From: CAVZMI01 sp050011775
GTDB lineage: Bacteria > Bacteroidota > Ignavibacteria > UBA10030 > CAVZMI01
Direction of reading: 5' to 3'
Assembly: GCA_050011775.1 (NCBI GenBank)
Contig: JBEKIL010000009.1
Span: 1 to 64,000, forward strand
Length of the DNA: 64,000 bases
Below, in pieces: positions 55,243-63,431 of this stretch. Each line of letters begins with the position of its first letter. Position 1 is the first letter of the stretch. Position numbers and translations under genes: made by a program. The notes under the pieces are model-generated. The model did not search any database. It was given only the letters and a program-made list of their open reading frames with translations, and was not told the DNA's origin.

Positions 55243-56478
55243 ATGAGCGATCCTATCTCCGGCAGTCTTGTTTATCAACTCCTCAAGGATTCATACAACC
55301 TAGCCAAGCGCTTCCGCGAGACCAGACATCGTGACCGAGCTCAAACAAAGATATTGCTCGCCCAGACTGCCCTTCAGAATCCCCACCTCTATGAATATCT
55401 ACAATGGAAATATGCAGCGGAGCCGATTCTGAATCGTTGTGGTAAGTTCTATCCAGTGGCGATCTACCCAGCACCCGAAGCACTCTATATGAAACCAGAT
55501 GCAGTATTGCTGAATCTAGACCCCTATATCAAGACAGACAAATTGAAAACAAAGAATGAAACTTTCAGAAAAATCACTCAAGCTGCGGGTAGACCATTAA
55601 AGGATCGTTTCACTTTCACAATGAAAGAAATATGTATCGAACCAACTTTCGGATTGTATTGCCAGCTTGGAAAGTACTTTCAGGCTCTGGATACCTGTGA
55701 CTCCCTTGAGTGGGAGTTACTCTCGAACTCGCATAAGCTCAGGGGCTCCGCTGCAAGTTACTACACAAGGTTTGAGAAATACCTTCCGCTCAGGACGAAG
55801 TTGCACAGCCTGGATACACAACCATTGAGAAGCGGGCAGCATAGGAGCGCAGCGATCGGCATATGCACCCTTGTGGCATTCAACTACAGAGACTCGATTT
55901 GCCTCTGGGTGAAAAAACGATCTCCAACTGGGGTAGCTGTCTATGCTGGCTATTATGATACTGTTCCTTCGTTCATGTTTCAACCAGCGACGTCCTATTT
56001 GGACGACGAATTTAGCGTAACTCATAATATCTACCGAGAGTACCTGGAGGAAATATTCGATAGGCCTGAGCCGGAGGAAAAAGAAGATGACTCACACTAT
56101 TTCTACGGTGACATGCGACTCACTTTCCTGCTTGAATTGATCAAGCGGAATAAAGCCCAAGTATTCTTAACCGGCATTGCCGTTGATCTTCTAAATTTGA
56201 GACCTGAGATTTGTACGTTGCTTCTGATTCGTACTCCCGATTGGCATGAATTTCATTCATCAAATCCTGAACACGGCCAGCGATTCCATCTAAATATTGA
56301 ATATGAGACTCTTAATGCGTTGTCCTTTAGCTCTTCTGAACCGGGTATTGCTCGCGTGCATTTTGCCCAGACGGATGACGAAATGAATGAAGTAAAACAG
56401 TTCAGCAACACCAAGATCGTGCCCTCTGGCGCGGCGGCATTTTGGCTTGGGGTGGATGTGTTGCGGAAGGTATTATGA
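55243..56478 (+). CDS. Unknown protein with a degenerate Nudix-like motif
   Basis: The 411-residue protein has no family I recognise. I start at ATG 55243 (MSDPISGSL); the frame opens 6 bp earlier with TTG. An N-terminal helical part (about 1-55) and a mixed middle are followed by CLWVKKRSPTGVAVYAGYYD and then HNIYREYLEEIFDRPEPEE (about 260-280). The RE..EE pattern after a Gly-rich strand recalls the Nudix box, though spacing and the final Gly are off. There is no signal peptide, so it is cytoplasmic. It stands alone between cassette-like repeats, upstream of a nuclease-like gene. Defence or nucleotide metabolism are possible guesses only. Confidence 0.6.
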   Translation: MSDPISGSLVYQLLKDSYNLAKRFRETRHRDRAQTKILLAQTALQNPHLYEYLQWKYAAEPILNRCGKFYPVAIYPAPEALYMKPDAVLLNLDPYIKTDKLKTKNETFRKITQAAGRPLKDRFTFTMKEICIEPTFGLYCQLGKYFQALDTCDSLEWELLSNSHKLRGSAASYYTRFEKYLPLRTKLHSLDTQPLRSGQHRSAAIGICTLVAFNYRDSICLWVKKRSPTGVAVYAGYYDTVPSFMFQPATSYLDDEFSVTHNIYREYLEEIFDRPEPEEKEDDSHYFYGDMRLTFLLELIKRNKAQVFLTGIAVDLLNLRPEICTLLLIRTPDWHEFHSSNPEHGQRFHLNIEYETLNALSFSSSEPGIARVHFAQTDDEMNEVKQFSNTKIVPSGAAAFWLGVDVLRKVL

Positions 56479-56501
56479 CTGCAGTGAAATTGGCAATTGG
56501 G

Positions 56502-56630
56502 CTTCGCCTAAAACATCCAACAACGTCAATCCGTTTATTGAAAAAGGATAGTTGTTATCGCTTCATTGCTTTTGCTGTGAGAGAATTGGTCGTTTGTAGC
56601 AACAAAATAAACGGCGTTGTTGTGCGAAAA
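56502..56630 (+). repeat. attC-like inverted repeat E
   Basis: The outer arms CTTCGC (56502-56507) / GCGAAAAG (56624-56631) and the inner arms CAACAACG (56518-56525) plus CCGTTTATT (56531-56539) pair with AATAAACGG (56606-56614) plus CGTTGTTG (56615-56622). One arm has five extra bases, giving the asymmetry seen in attC sites. It begins 23 bp after one stop codon and ends 52 bp before the next start. The core GTTGTGC deviates from GTTRRRY by one base. Confidence 0.6.
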
Positions 56631-56681
56631 GTCATGCGCCATTGCCACATACACTATTGAACATAACTGAGGAATCCAAAC

Positions 56682-57785
56682 TTGGCATATTACCTGGATC
56701 TGTTTTCACCCGAAACGTACGAAGCTTTCAGCAAATCACAGAGATCGGTGTCTGGTTTCCGGGAGCGGCAACAGAACGCCGCCAGCAAGATCAAGCCGGG
56801 AGACAAGCTCTTGTGTTACATGACAAAGCTATCTCGCTGGATCGGCGTACTTGAAGTGCAAAGTGAATTCTATAAGGACGATTCGCCGATTTTCTATCCC
56901 AAGGATGATCCATTCATCATCCGATTCAAAGTAAAGAGTATCGCTTGGCTACCAAAAGAGAAGGCGGTGCCAATTCATGATGAGCAAGTGTGGAATCAAC
57001 TTTCCTTTACCAGAGGGCTGGAGCGATCCAACCCGCATTGGACAGGCAAATTTCGTTGTAGCCTTAACCCTATAAGCGATGTCGATGGTGGTTTTCTTGA
57101 AGAACTGATCGTTGCTCAACTCAGGGATGGTCGAACGTACCCCATCGACGACGAGGAATATGAGAGACTCGTAACTCACAAGGCGCACCGTCTCGACAAA
57201 CTTGTAACAGTTTCAGTGCCAAAGGACCAAGAGTTTGTCTCTCCACCACAGATTCATCCTCAGCCAGAGGTTCGAGAGTCTATACGGATCCAAGCCCTAC
57301 TCGCAAACATTGGAGCTCAGATGGGTTTCAAGATTTGGATTCCCAAAAGTGACCGGAATTCTGTGTTCACAGAGTGGAGATCGGAAGCCCGACCGGTGCT
57401 AGAGACCCTACCCTTGAACTACGACGAGGCAACGATAAAGACAATCGAGCAAATTGACATGCTTTGGCTAAGTGGCCGATCAATCGTTCGCGCGTTTGAG
57501 GTCGAACATACAACATCGATTTATTCGGGCATCCTCCGCATGGCTGATTTACTTGCGTTGCAGCCAAACATGAACATTAAACTCCACATTGTCGCTCCGC
57601 ACGCACGTAGGGAAAAGGTTTTTCAAGAATTACTCCGACCAGTGTTTTCGCTTCTGGATCAGGCACCCTTATCGGAGCGATGCACTTTCATATCATATGA
57701 TAGTGTGGAAGAAATCGCAAAACAAAAGCACTTGGCACATCTGTCAGATACAGTGTTGGATGAATACACAGAGGAAGCCGAATAG
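56682..57785 (+). CDS. EVE-like domain fused to a nuclease-like domain
   Basis: The 367-residue protein starts at TTG 56682; no closer ATG keeps the first strand. Residues 1-135 look like an EVE/PUA-like fold: YYLDLFSPETYEAF, IKPGDKLLCYMTKLSRWIGV, DPFIIRFKV. EVE domains bind modified bases. After a linker, residues about 195-360 resemble a PD-(D/E)xK-type nuclease fold. The segment IDMLWLSG...IVRAFEVEHTTSIYSG has an Asp followed by Glu-x-Glu in place of the usual Glu-x-Lys. A modification-sensing restriction enzyme is a reasonable hypothesis. The next gene is a type ISP-like restriction enzyme, but repeats separate the two, so joint function is not implied. Confidence 0.65.
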   Translation: MAYYLDLFSPETYEAFSKSQRSVSGFRERQQNAASKIKPGDKLLCYMTKLSRWIGVLEVQSEFYKDDSPIFYPKDDPFIIRFKVKSIAWLPKEKAVPIHDEQVWNQLSFTRGLERSNPHWTGKFRCSLNPISDVDGGFLEELIVAQLRDGRTYPIDDEEYERLVTHKAHRLDKLVTVSVPKDQEFVSPPQIHPQPEVRESIRIQALLANIGAQMGFKIWIPKSDRNSVFTEWRSEARPVLETLPLNYDEATIKTIEQIDMLWLSGRSIVRAFEVEHTTSIYSGILRMADLLALQPNMNIKLHIVAPHARREKVFQELLRPVFSLLDQAPLSERCTFISYDSVEEIAKQKHLAHLSDTVLDEYTEEAE

Positions 57786-57798
57786 GTGCGGCAACAGC

Positions 57799-57964
57799 TC
57801 TTAACAGTAGCAAGCACGACGCTCATTCATTTGGTGGTGTCAGGTTGAATAAAAATTTTGCTGAAGCAAAAGAACTCGCCCAACCCCGCACTGCGACTGA
57901 AGATAAAATTACTTATCCGCTATCGGCGGTGCGGAGTGGCGTGCTTGCTGCAAACGTTATATGC
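57799..57964 (+). repeat. attC-like inverted repeat F
   Basis: Left arm TTAAC-AGTAGCAAGCACGACGC (57801-57822) pairs with GTGGCGTGCTTGCTGC-AAAC-GTTA (57937-57959). The core is GTTATAT at 57956-57962. The inner part has a smaller hairpin (CCCGCACTGC / GGTGCGG). It starts 14 bp after the upstream stop and ends about 44 bp before the next ATG. Confidence 0.68.
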
Positions 57965-58007
57965 AATTGCCCGTTCTGATTTTCTTCAATCCCATTGAGG
58001 ATAGAGA

Positions 58008-61000
58008 ATGATTGAAACGTACATAAAGAAAGTAGCATCCATCACCAAACGTGGCGATGCCCGTGAGGAATCCTATTATTCTGCCCTTGCGGAACTCCTT
58101 GAATCTTTCTCTGAGACCAAGAGACACAAGAAAGTTCAAGTTACTGTTCTTCCCAAGAAGACGGAGGCAGGCAATCCAGATTTCCGAGTTTGGGATGGCA
58201 AGCATTCTCAAGTTGGCTATGTTGAGGCAAAGCCGCCGAATGCTAATCTTGACGAAATTGAAACTACCGAGCAGCTCAAACGGTACATTTCTACGTTTCC
58301 CAATCTGATCCTGACAAACTTCTACGAGTTCCGTTTGTATCGCCATGGCCAGTGTGTTGACAATGTTCTTCTTGCTCGTCCTTACATTCCAGCAAAACTC
58401 AAGACGATTCCACCTGCCGAGCACACCACCGAATTCATGGCTCTCTTAGAAAAGTTCTTTCAGTTTTCACTCCCCACCAAGTTTACTGCTGAAAGTCTGG
58501 CTTACGAGCTTGCCACCCGCACTCGATTTCTCAGAGATGAAGTTATCAAGGAGGAAATTCGGGAGGCACGGAGCGAGGGAGCCAAGAAGATTCTCGGTTT
58601 TTATGAGGCATTCCAGACACACCTCATCGCTAATCTAAAGCCTGACGAGTTTGCCGATCTATACGCTCAGACGATTACCTACGGTCTTTTCGCCGCACGA
58701 ACACGGGCAAACAGCGTATTCAACCGCAAGCTTGCCTATGACCTCATTCCTAAAACCATTGGAATCTTGCGTGAGATTTTTAGCTTCATTTCTCTCAGTC
58801 CGCCAGAGCAACTTGAAGCCACGGTTGACGACATAGCCGAGGTTCTCGCCGTCGCGGATGTCAAGAAAATCCTTCATCAGTATTTCAAGGAAGGCAAAGG
58901 AAGTGATCCAATTTTTCATTTCTACGAGACATTTCTTGCAGAGTACAACCCAGAGGAACGAGAGCGTCGTGGTGTTTACTACACGCCTGAGCCAGTAGTC
59001 TCTTATATCGTTCGCTCTCTGGATATCATTCTGAAAGAGTCCTTCTCACGGCAAGACGGATTTGCTACTCATTCTGTAACTGTCCTCGATCCCGCTGCCG
59101 GAACACTTACCTTCCTTGCCGAAGCTGCCAAGATTGCAGTGCAAAAGTTTGTTTCCAAGTATGGCGAAGGCTCAAAGGCGAAGTACATCGAAGACCACAT
59201 TCTCCAACACTTCTTTGCCTTCGAGCTAATGATGGCTCCTTACGCAGCTGGACATCTGAAAATGGGTTATCTCTTGGAGGAACTCGGACACAAGCTTTCC
59301 GGCGATGAACGCTTTCAGTTTTATCTAACCAACACGCTCGAAATGGAAGAACTTGCCCAGACATCTCTTCCCGGAATGGCTTCACTCTCCGAAGAGTCGC
59401 ACTTAGCTGGCAAGATCAAGAAAGAGAAACCTATCCTTGTCATTCTTGGAAATCCCCCCTATTCCGGTATCTCTGCGAACGTAAGTGAACGACAAGTTGA
59501 AGTGAAGAAGGGGCAAAAGTACACCAAGGGTTATACGATTCGCACTAAACAGGAAAACGGCAGGACTTTCTATCAGCTTCTGCCCAAGGAAGCGAAAGCA
59601 AGCAAGAAAATGAGAGTGCGGCTCAAGACCTGGATCGGCGAGCTGATCGAGTATTACAAGGTTATCGACGGGGACTGGTTCGGCGAGCGCAAGCACTGGC
59701 TTCAAGACGATTACGTCAAGTTTATCCGATTCGCGCAATGGAAGATTGACCAAATCGGAGAGGGCATAGTCGGCTTCATTACTAATCACGCATATCTTGA
59801 TAATCCCACGTTCCGAGGTATGCGGCAATCTCTGATGAACTCTTTCGATGAAATCTACATCCTTGATCTTCACGGTAACTCACTGAAGAAAGAGAAAGCT
59901 CCTGATGGCTCCAAGGATGAAAACGTGTTCGACATTCAACAGGGTGTCGCAATTGCTTTGTTTGTAAAGCACAAGACACACTCAAGCAGATGCAGAGTTT
60001 TCCACAGAGAACTTTGGGGTCTCAGAGACCACAAGTACTACTCCTTGAGCTCCAATGATTTTAAGACTGCAACCCACACCGAGCTTTCTCCCTCATCGCC
60101 TTACTATTTCTTTGTCCCAAAGAAGGAGACGCACAGGCAGTCTTACGAACAATATCCTCTCGTAACCGATCTTTTCACTATATCCGTGAATGGGATTGTA
60201 ACAGCAAGAGACCGGTTCGTCATCGACTTTTCTGATGATCTAATCAGAAACAGAATAATGCAATTCAGGAACTTGACACTCGATGACACGGTAATCAAGC
60301 AGACCTTTTCCTTGGATGACACAAGAGGTTGGAAGCTCAGTAAGGCGAGAAAGAAATTGGCCGAGGATCCAAACTGGAACACTTATTTTTCAGACATTCT
60401 GTACCGTCCCTTCGACTATCGAAGAATCTACTACACCCCCACTATGGTCGATTGGGGACGTCAAGAGGTCATGCGACACCTTTTCCAGCCCAATGTGTGC
60501 TTGGTGACTCCCAAACGCTTGGAGACAAAGATCCCTTGGAGTCACGTATTTATTTCCGAGAAAATGATTGACCATGTCACAGTTTCCCTAAAGACCGTCG
60601 ACTATTGTTTCCCGTTATATGTTTATCCCGACATAGACAAGCACGATCTCTTTTCTCACCAAGAATCCGGCGACCGCTTGCCTAATCTTGCGCCAAAGCT
60701 GCTCACCGCACTTTCATCGACTCATAAGCAACCGCCAACTCCCGAATACATTTTCAACTACGTGTATGCAGTTCTTTATTCCAACGCCTATCGCAAGAAG
60801 TATGCTGAGTTCTTGAAAACCGATTTCCCTCGTGTTCCGTTTACCAAGGATTCCAAGCTCTTCCAGAAGGTCGCTCTAAAAGGTGCTCAGCTCGTCGATC
60901 TACACTTGCTCAAATCAGCCAAGCTTGCTAAACCTATTGCCAAGTGCGAAGGCTCTAGTGACTTGCAAGTCATTAAAGTAGCATTTGATGAAAAGAAGAA

Positions 61001-61247
61001 ACGTGTTTACATCAACCCTGACAAATATTTTGCAGGTGTCCCATCTGAAGTTTGGGAATACCACATCGGGGGTTATCAAGTCGCAGAGAAGTGGCTGAAA
61101 GACCGCAAGGGCAGGACACTCTCTTCTGAGGAGATCGCCACGTATGTGAACGTCGTTACTGCAATCGCTGAGACAATCAAGATTCAAGAATCACTGGACG
61201 ATTTGTTCAAGGAAGTTGAATCCAATTTACTCGAAGTATCACTGTAA
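58008..61247 (+). CDS. Type ISP-like restriction-modification enzyme
   Basis: The 1079-residue protein has an N-terminal nuclease-like domain with catalytic-type residues Asp58 (GNPDFRVW) and Glu73-x-Lys75 (GYVEAKPP). A helical connector (about 110-340) follows, then an N6-adenine methyltransferase with SAM motif VLDPAAGTLTFLAEA (about 362) and catalytic NPPY (about 482). The C-terminal region (about 750-1079) resembles the type ISP specificity domain, with EYHIGGYQVAEKWLKDRKGR near the end. Well-studied type ISP enzymes such as LlaBIII carry a helicase between nuclease and methyltransferase; no helicase motif is visible here, so it may act more like a type IIG enzyme. GAGG precedes the ATG. 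Confidence 0.85.
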   Translation: MIETYIKKVASITKRGDAREESYYSALAELLESFSETKRHKKVQVTVLPKKTEAGNPDFRVWDGKHSQVGYVEAKPPNANLDEIETTEQLKRYISTFPNLILTNFYEFRLYRHGQCVDNVLLARPYIPAKLKTIPPAEHTTEFMALLEKFFQFSLPTKFTAESLAYELATRTRFLRDEVIKEEIREARSEGAKKILGFYEAFQTHLIANLKPDEFADLYAQTITYGLFAARTRANSVFNRKLAYDLIPKTIGILREIFSFISLSPPEQLEATVDDIAEVLAVADVKKILHQYFKEGKGSDPIFHFYETFLAEYNPEERERRGVYYTPEPVVSYIVRSLDIILKESFSRQDGFATHSVTVLDPAAGTLTFLAEAAKIAVQKFVSKYGEGSKAKYIEDHILQHFFAFELMMAPYAAGHLKMGYLLEELGHKLSGDERFQFYLTNTLEMEELAQTSLPGMASLSEESHLAGKIKKEKPILVILGNPPYSGISANVSERQVEVKKGQKYTKGYTIRTKQENGRTFYQLLPKEAKASKKMRVRLKTWIGELIEYYKVIDGDWFGERKHWLQDDYVKFIRFAQWKIDQIGEGIVGFITNHAYLDNPTFRGMRQSLMNSFDEIYILDLHGNSLKKEKAPDGSKDENVFDIQQGVAIALFVKHKTHSSRCRVFHRELWGLRDHKYYSLSSNDFKTATHTELSPSSPYYFFVPKKETHRQSYEQYPLVTDLFTISVNGIVTARDRFVIDFSDDLIRNRIMQFRNLTLDDTVIKQTFSLDDTRGWKLSKARKKLAEDPNWNTYFSDILYRPFDYRRIYYTPTMVDWGRQEVMRHLFQPNVCLVTPKRLETKIPWSHVFISEKMIDHVTVSLKTVDYCFPLYVYPDIDKHDLFSHQESGDRLPNLAPKLLTALSSTHKQPPTPEYIFNYVYAVLYSNAYRKKYAEFLKTDFPRVPFTKDSKLFQKVALKGAQLVDLHLLKSAKLAKPIAKCEGSSDLQVIKVAFDEKKKRVYINPDKYFAGVPSEVWEYHIGGYQVAEKWLKDRKGRTLSSEEIATYVNVVTAIAETIKIQESLDDLFKEVESNLLEVSL

Positions 61248-61263
61248 ACAACGATTGAGGCGA

Positions 61264-61388
61264 GCAGGCATTACGATGCTCAATTTTTTGATAGAAAATA
61301 GTTGTGCTCGCTACATCCAGTTTGTAACAGAAAAATGAATTGTTAATAGTAACAAACGGGACTACGTAGTGCCTGCACACGTTAGGTG
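61264..61388 (+). repeat. attC-like inverted repeat G
   Basis: GCAGGCATTACG (61264-61275) pairs with CGTAGTGCCTGC (61365-61376) with one G-T pair. ACAC and the core GTTAGGT (61381-61387) follow, a full match to GTTRRRY. The loop contains AGTTGTGCTCGCT, also found in repeat H. It begins 17 bp after the methyltransferase stop. A clear outer left core was not found. Confidence 0.7.
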
Positions 61389-61432
61389 AAAATTTAGTGT
61401 GCGACTTAGTTGATTCAACCGGGAGAATTCAA

Positions 61433-62203
61433 ATGAAAATAAAAGGTAAGAAAGAGATAAAGTTCGAGGTTTCATTAGCAGTTCTAGTCTCTGTCTCTGC
61501 ACTTATACTGCTAATGCGTTACATTTTTCCAGCGTGGGTACATATGGAAGTGTCAGATTTAATTCTTGAGTTACTCATAGCTTTTATCATTTTTCAGGGA
61601 TTTATCAGCATTCGAATGCTCAGGGAACTTGGCAGTGATATCACCTTTGAGATCATCGAAAACCTTGGTGAACTCTTTGCCACACTTAGATATCATACCA
61701 AACATGCAAAACAACGAATCGACACCATGATGATCTCCGAATCACCAGCGGCACTAGCTGCCCCAGAAATGATTACGTATTTCTCTGAAATTAAAAAAAT
61801 CATATGCAGACACCGAGATCTAAATTTTCGTAGAGTTGTTACGATCAATTCGATGGATAAACTCAAATGGGTTCATAAACTTCTCGATGATTTTAAGGAT
61901 TGTCCCAATTACCATATGCGTTGGTTGCAGACACATACTTTGACGACCCCTCTCATGGCGGTTCATATCGTGGATGAACGGCTTACTGTGCTGTTCAAAA
62001 CTATTCGACCCGATGGGATTGATAGATCAATTCTTATAAGGAGTGAAGATGTCACGAGGTGTTTTCAGGAATACTTCGAGGCCGTCTGGAATGCTAGCAT
62101 TCCCCTGAAGGAAGGTGGTCAAGTATTCCCTCATGTACTTGATGAGTTTGAGAGTAATTTAACTCAACAACGCACGCGATCAAAAAGGGCGATTTCTAAA
62201 TGA
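61433..62203 (+). CDS. Membrane protein of unknown function
   Basis: The protein of about 256 residues starts at ATG 61433 with GGGAGAA upstream; an in-frame start at 61397 is less likely. Two transmembrane helices lie near 12-30 and 42-62. A cytoplasmic domain (about 70-256) has the segments RRVVTINSMDKLKWVHKLLDDF and LMAVHIVDERLTVLF. The latter pattern, a strand with His-Ile-Val-Asp-Glu, recalls PLD-like or sensor domains of membrane effectors, but the catalytic HKD motif is absent. It stands alone between attC-like repeats G and H, next to defence-type genes. An effector or stress role is only a guess. Confidence 0.6.
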   Translation: MKIKGKKEIKFEVSLAVLVSVSALILLMRYIFPAWVHMEVSDLILELLIAFIIFQGFISIRMLRELGSDITFEIIENLGELFATLRYHTKHAKQRIDTMMISESPAALAAPEMITYFSEIKKIICRHRDLNFRRVVTINSMDKLKWVHKLLDDFKDCPNYHMRWLQTHTLTTPLMAVHIVDERLTVLFKTIRPDGIDRSILIRSEDVTRCFQEYFEAVWNASIPLKEGGQVFPHVLDEFESNLTQQRTRSKRAISK

Positions 62204-62220
62204 ATTTTCACACCCAACTT

Positions 62221-62378
62221 CGGCTAACAGCAGGCATAACGATCCTTGCTTATTTAGTAATGTCGATGTTAAATCTTGAAAAACGAAATCAGTTGTGCTC
62301 GCTCCACACTTTTGCTCACATCGAATGGATCATTAATCATTCGCATAAGTACAGCGTAATGCCTGCACACGTTAACCG
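62221..62378 (+). repeat. attC-like inverted repeat H
   Basis: This is the clearest of the series. CGGCTAAC (62221-62228), A, GCAGGCATAACG (62230-62241) pair with CGTAATGCCTGC (62355-62366), ACAC, GTTAACCG (62371-62378). The outer core and inner arm are complementary except for single changes, and the spacers are unequal (1 and 4 bases), as in attC. It starts 17 bp after a stop codon and the next start is 24 bp past its end. Confidence 0.75.
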
Positions 62379-62530
62379 AAAGTCAGCCCAATGCATTCTT
62401 CTTTCTCACCCGGAGGATTAGAAATGATCAAGGCAACAGAGATGAAAAAAGCAGAAATTTTAGCATACAAACGGCAGGCTGTCGTGAGAGCAAAGGCATA
62501 TATTGATACACTGAAAGAGCTGGATCGAGA
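62371..62530 (+). pseudogene. Collapsed copy of the isocitrate-lyase-like gene start
   Basis: Positions 62371-62490 repeat the leader and first codons of the gene beginning at 63432, including the AACCGAAAG flank, CACCCGGAGGATTAGAAATG and the codons for MI.AT..KKAEIL. The frame then jumps to a part matching 63955-63980 (codons for AVVRAKAY), so about 450 bp are missing. The remnant frame stays open into the FISUMP gene, giving a false longer start. Confidence 0.7.
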
Positions 62531-62561
62531 GATCGACCAACTGTGTTCAAGCAGTACGATT

Positions 62562-63308
62562 ATGAACAGCCTTAAAAAAATAAGTATTGCAGTTTGTATG
62601 TTTGCGGTTGCCGCAGTACTGTTTAATGGATGCAAAAATGGTGGTGATGACACAAACGGCAAAACTACCGCAGCATTTAACCTAGGTAAAACCTACGAAA
62701 CCATGACCGACCAGGACGGAAATGAGTATGAAACCATCACCATTGGTACACAAACATGGATGGCAGAAAACTTGCGTACCACGCACTACCGCAATGGCGA
62801 AGACATACCCGAAGTGACCGACAATACGGCGTGGACAAGATTAAGCACGGGGGCATATTGTAATTATAATAACACCCGAAACAGCGATACTATTGCAACG
62901 TATGGCAGATTGTATAATTGGTATGCGGTTTCTGACAGTAGAAACATATGTCCCAAAGGATGGCACGTTCCCACCAATGCAGATTGGATAACATTAATAA
63001 CTTATCTTGGAGGAGATAGTGTAGCAGGCGGAAAAATGAAAGAAACCAGAACAGCACATTGGATAACTCCAAATACAGGTGCAAGCAATGAAAGTGGTTT
63101 CACAGCCCTTCCGGGTGGCGGCCGTGACGAAAATGGAGCGATGGGCAGCGTTGGGAGTGACGGTTACTGGTGGAGCTCTACCGGGCTTAGTACGATCTTT
63201 GTGGACTATGTCTGGTACTGGTCCGTGCACTACAATGACAGCTATGTGAGCAGCAGAAACATCGACAGTGGGAAAAATGGTTATTCTGTTCGCTGCGTAA
63301 AGAATTAG
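62562..63308 (+). CDS. FISUMP-domain lipoprotein
   Basis: The 248-residue protein starts at ATG 62562. A signal segment (MNSLKKISIAVCMFAVAAVL) ends in the lipobox-like FNGC. The rest is a FISUMP domain (Fibrobacter succinogenes major paralogous domain): IGTQTWMAENLRTTHYRNG, YGRLYNWYAVSD, CPKGWHVPTNADWITL, GFTALPGGGRDENG, YWWSST and YSVRCVKN. Such proteins are cell-surface lipoproteins with a C-type-lectin-like fold. The in-frame extension to 62391 is a gene remnant, so the shorter start is preferred, although it lacks a clear ribosome site. Confidence 0.85.
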   Translation: MNSLKKISIAVCMFAVAAVLFNGCKNGGDDTNGKTTAAFNLGKTYETMTDQDGNEYETITIGTQTWMAENLRTTHYRNGEDIPEVTDNTAWTRLSTGAYCNYNNTRNSDTIATYGRLYNWYAVSDSRNICPKGWHVPTNADWITLITYLGGDSVAGGKMKETRTAHWITPNTGASNESGFTALPGGGRDENGAMGSVGSDGYWWSSTGLSTIFVDYVWYWSVHYNDSYVSSRNIDSGKNGYSVRCVKN

Positions 63309-63354
63309 GTTATTTGATTATTGGCAACTTTGGAAAATGATAATAACAATAAAA

Positions 63355-63387
63355 TGGTACTGCGTAACTACACACGACATTAACCGA
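63355..63387 (+). repeat. Partial attC-like site I
   Basis: CTGCGTAACTACACACGACATTAACCGAAAG resembles the right end of repeat H (CAGCGTAATGCC...CACGTTAACCGAAAG) but the core reads ATTAACC. No left arm occurs between it and the upstream stop. It looks like a decayed or hybrid site. Confidence 0.5.
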
Positions 63388-63431
63388 AAGGCAGCTTAAC
63401 GCATTTTTCTTACTCACCCGGAGGATTAGAA

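Noticed and set aside
62391..62561. Longer start for the FISUMP lipoprotein
   Set aside because: The extension encodes remnants of the neighbouring ICL/PEP-mutase-like gene and would bury the signal peptide inside the protein.
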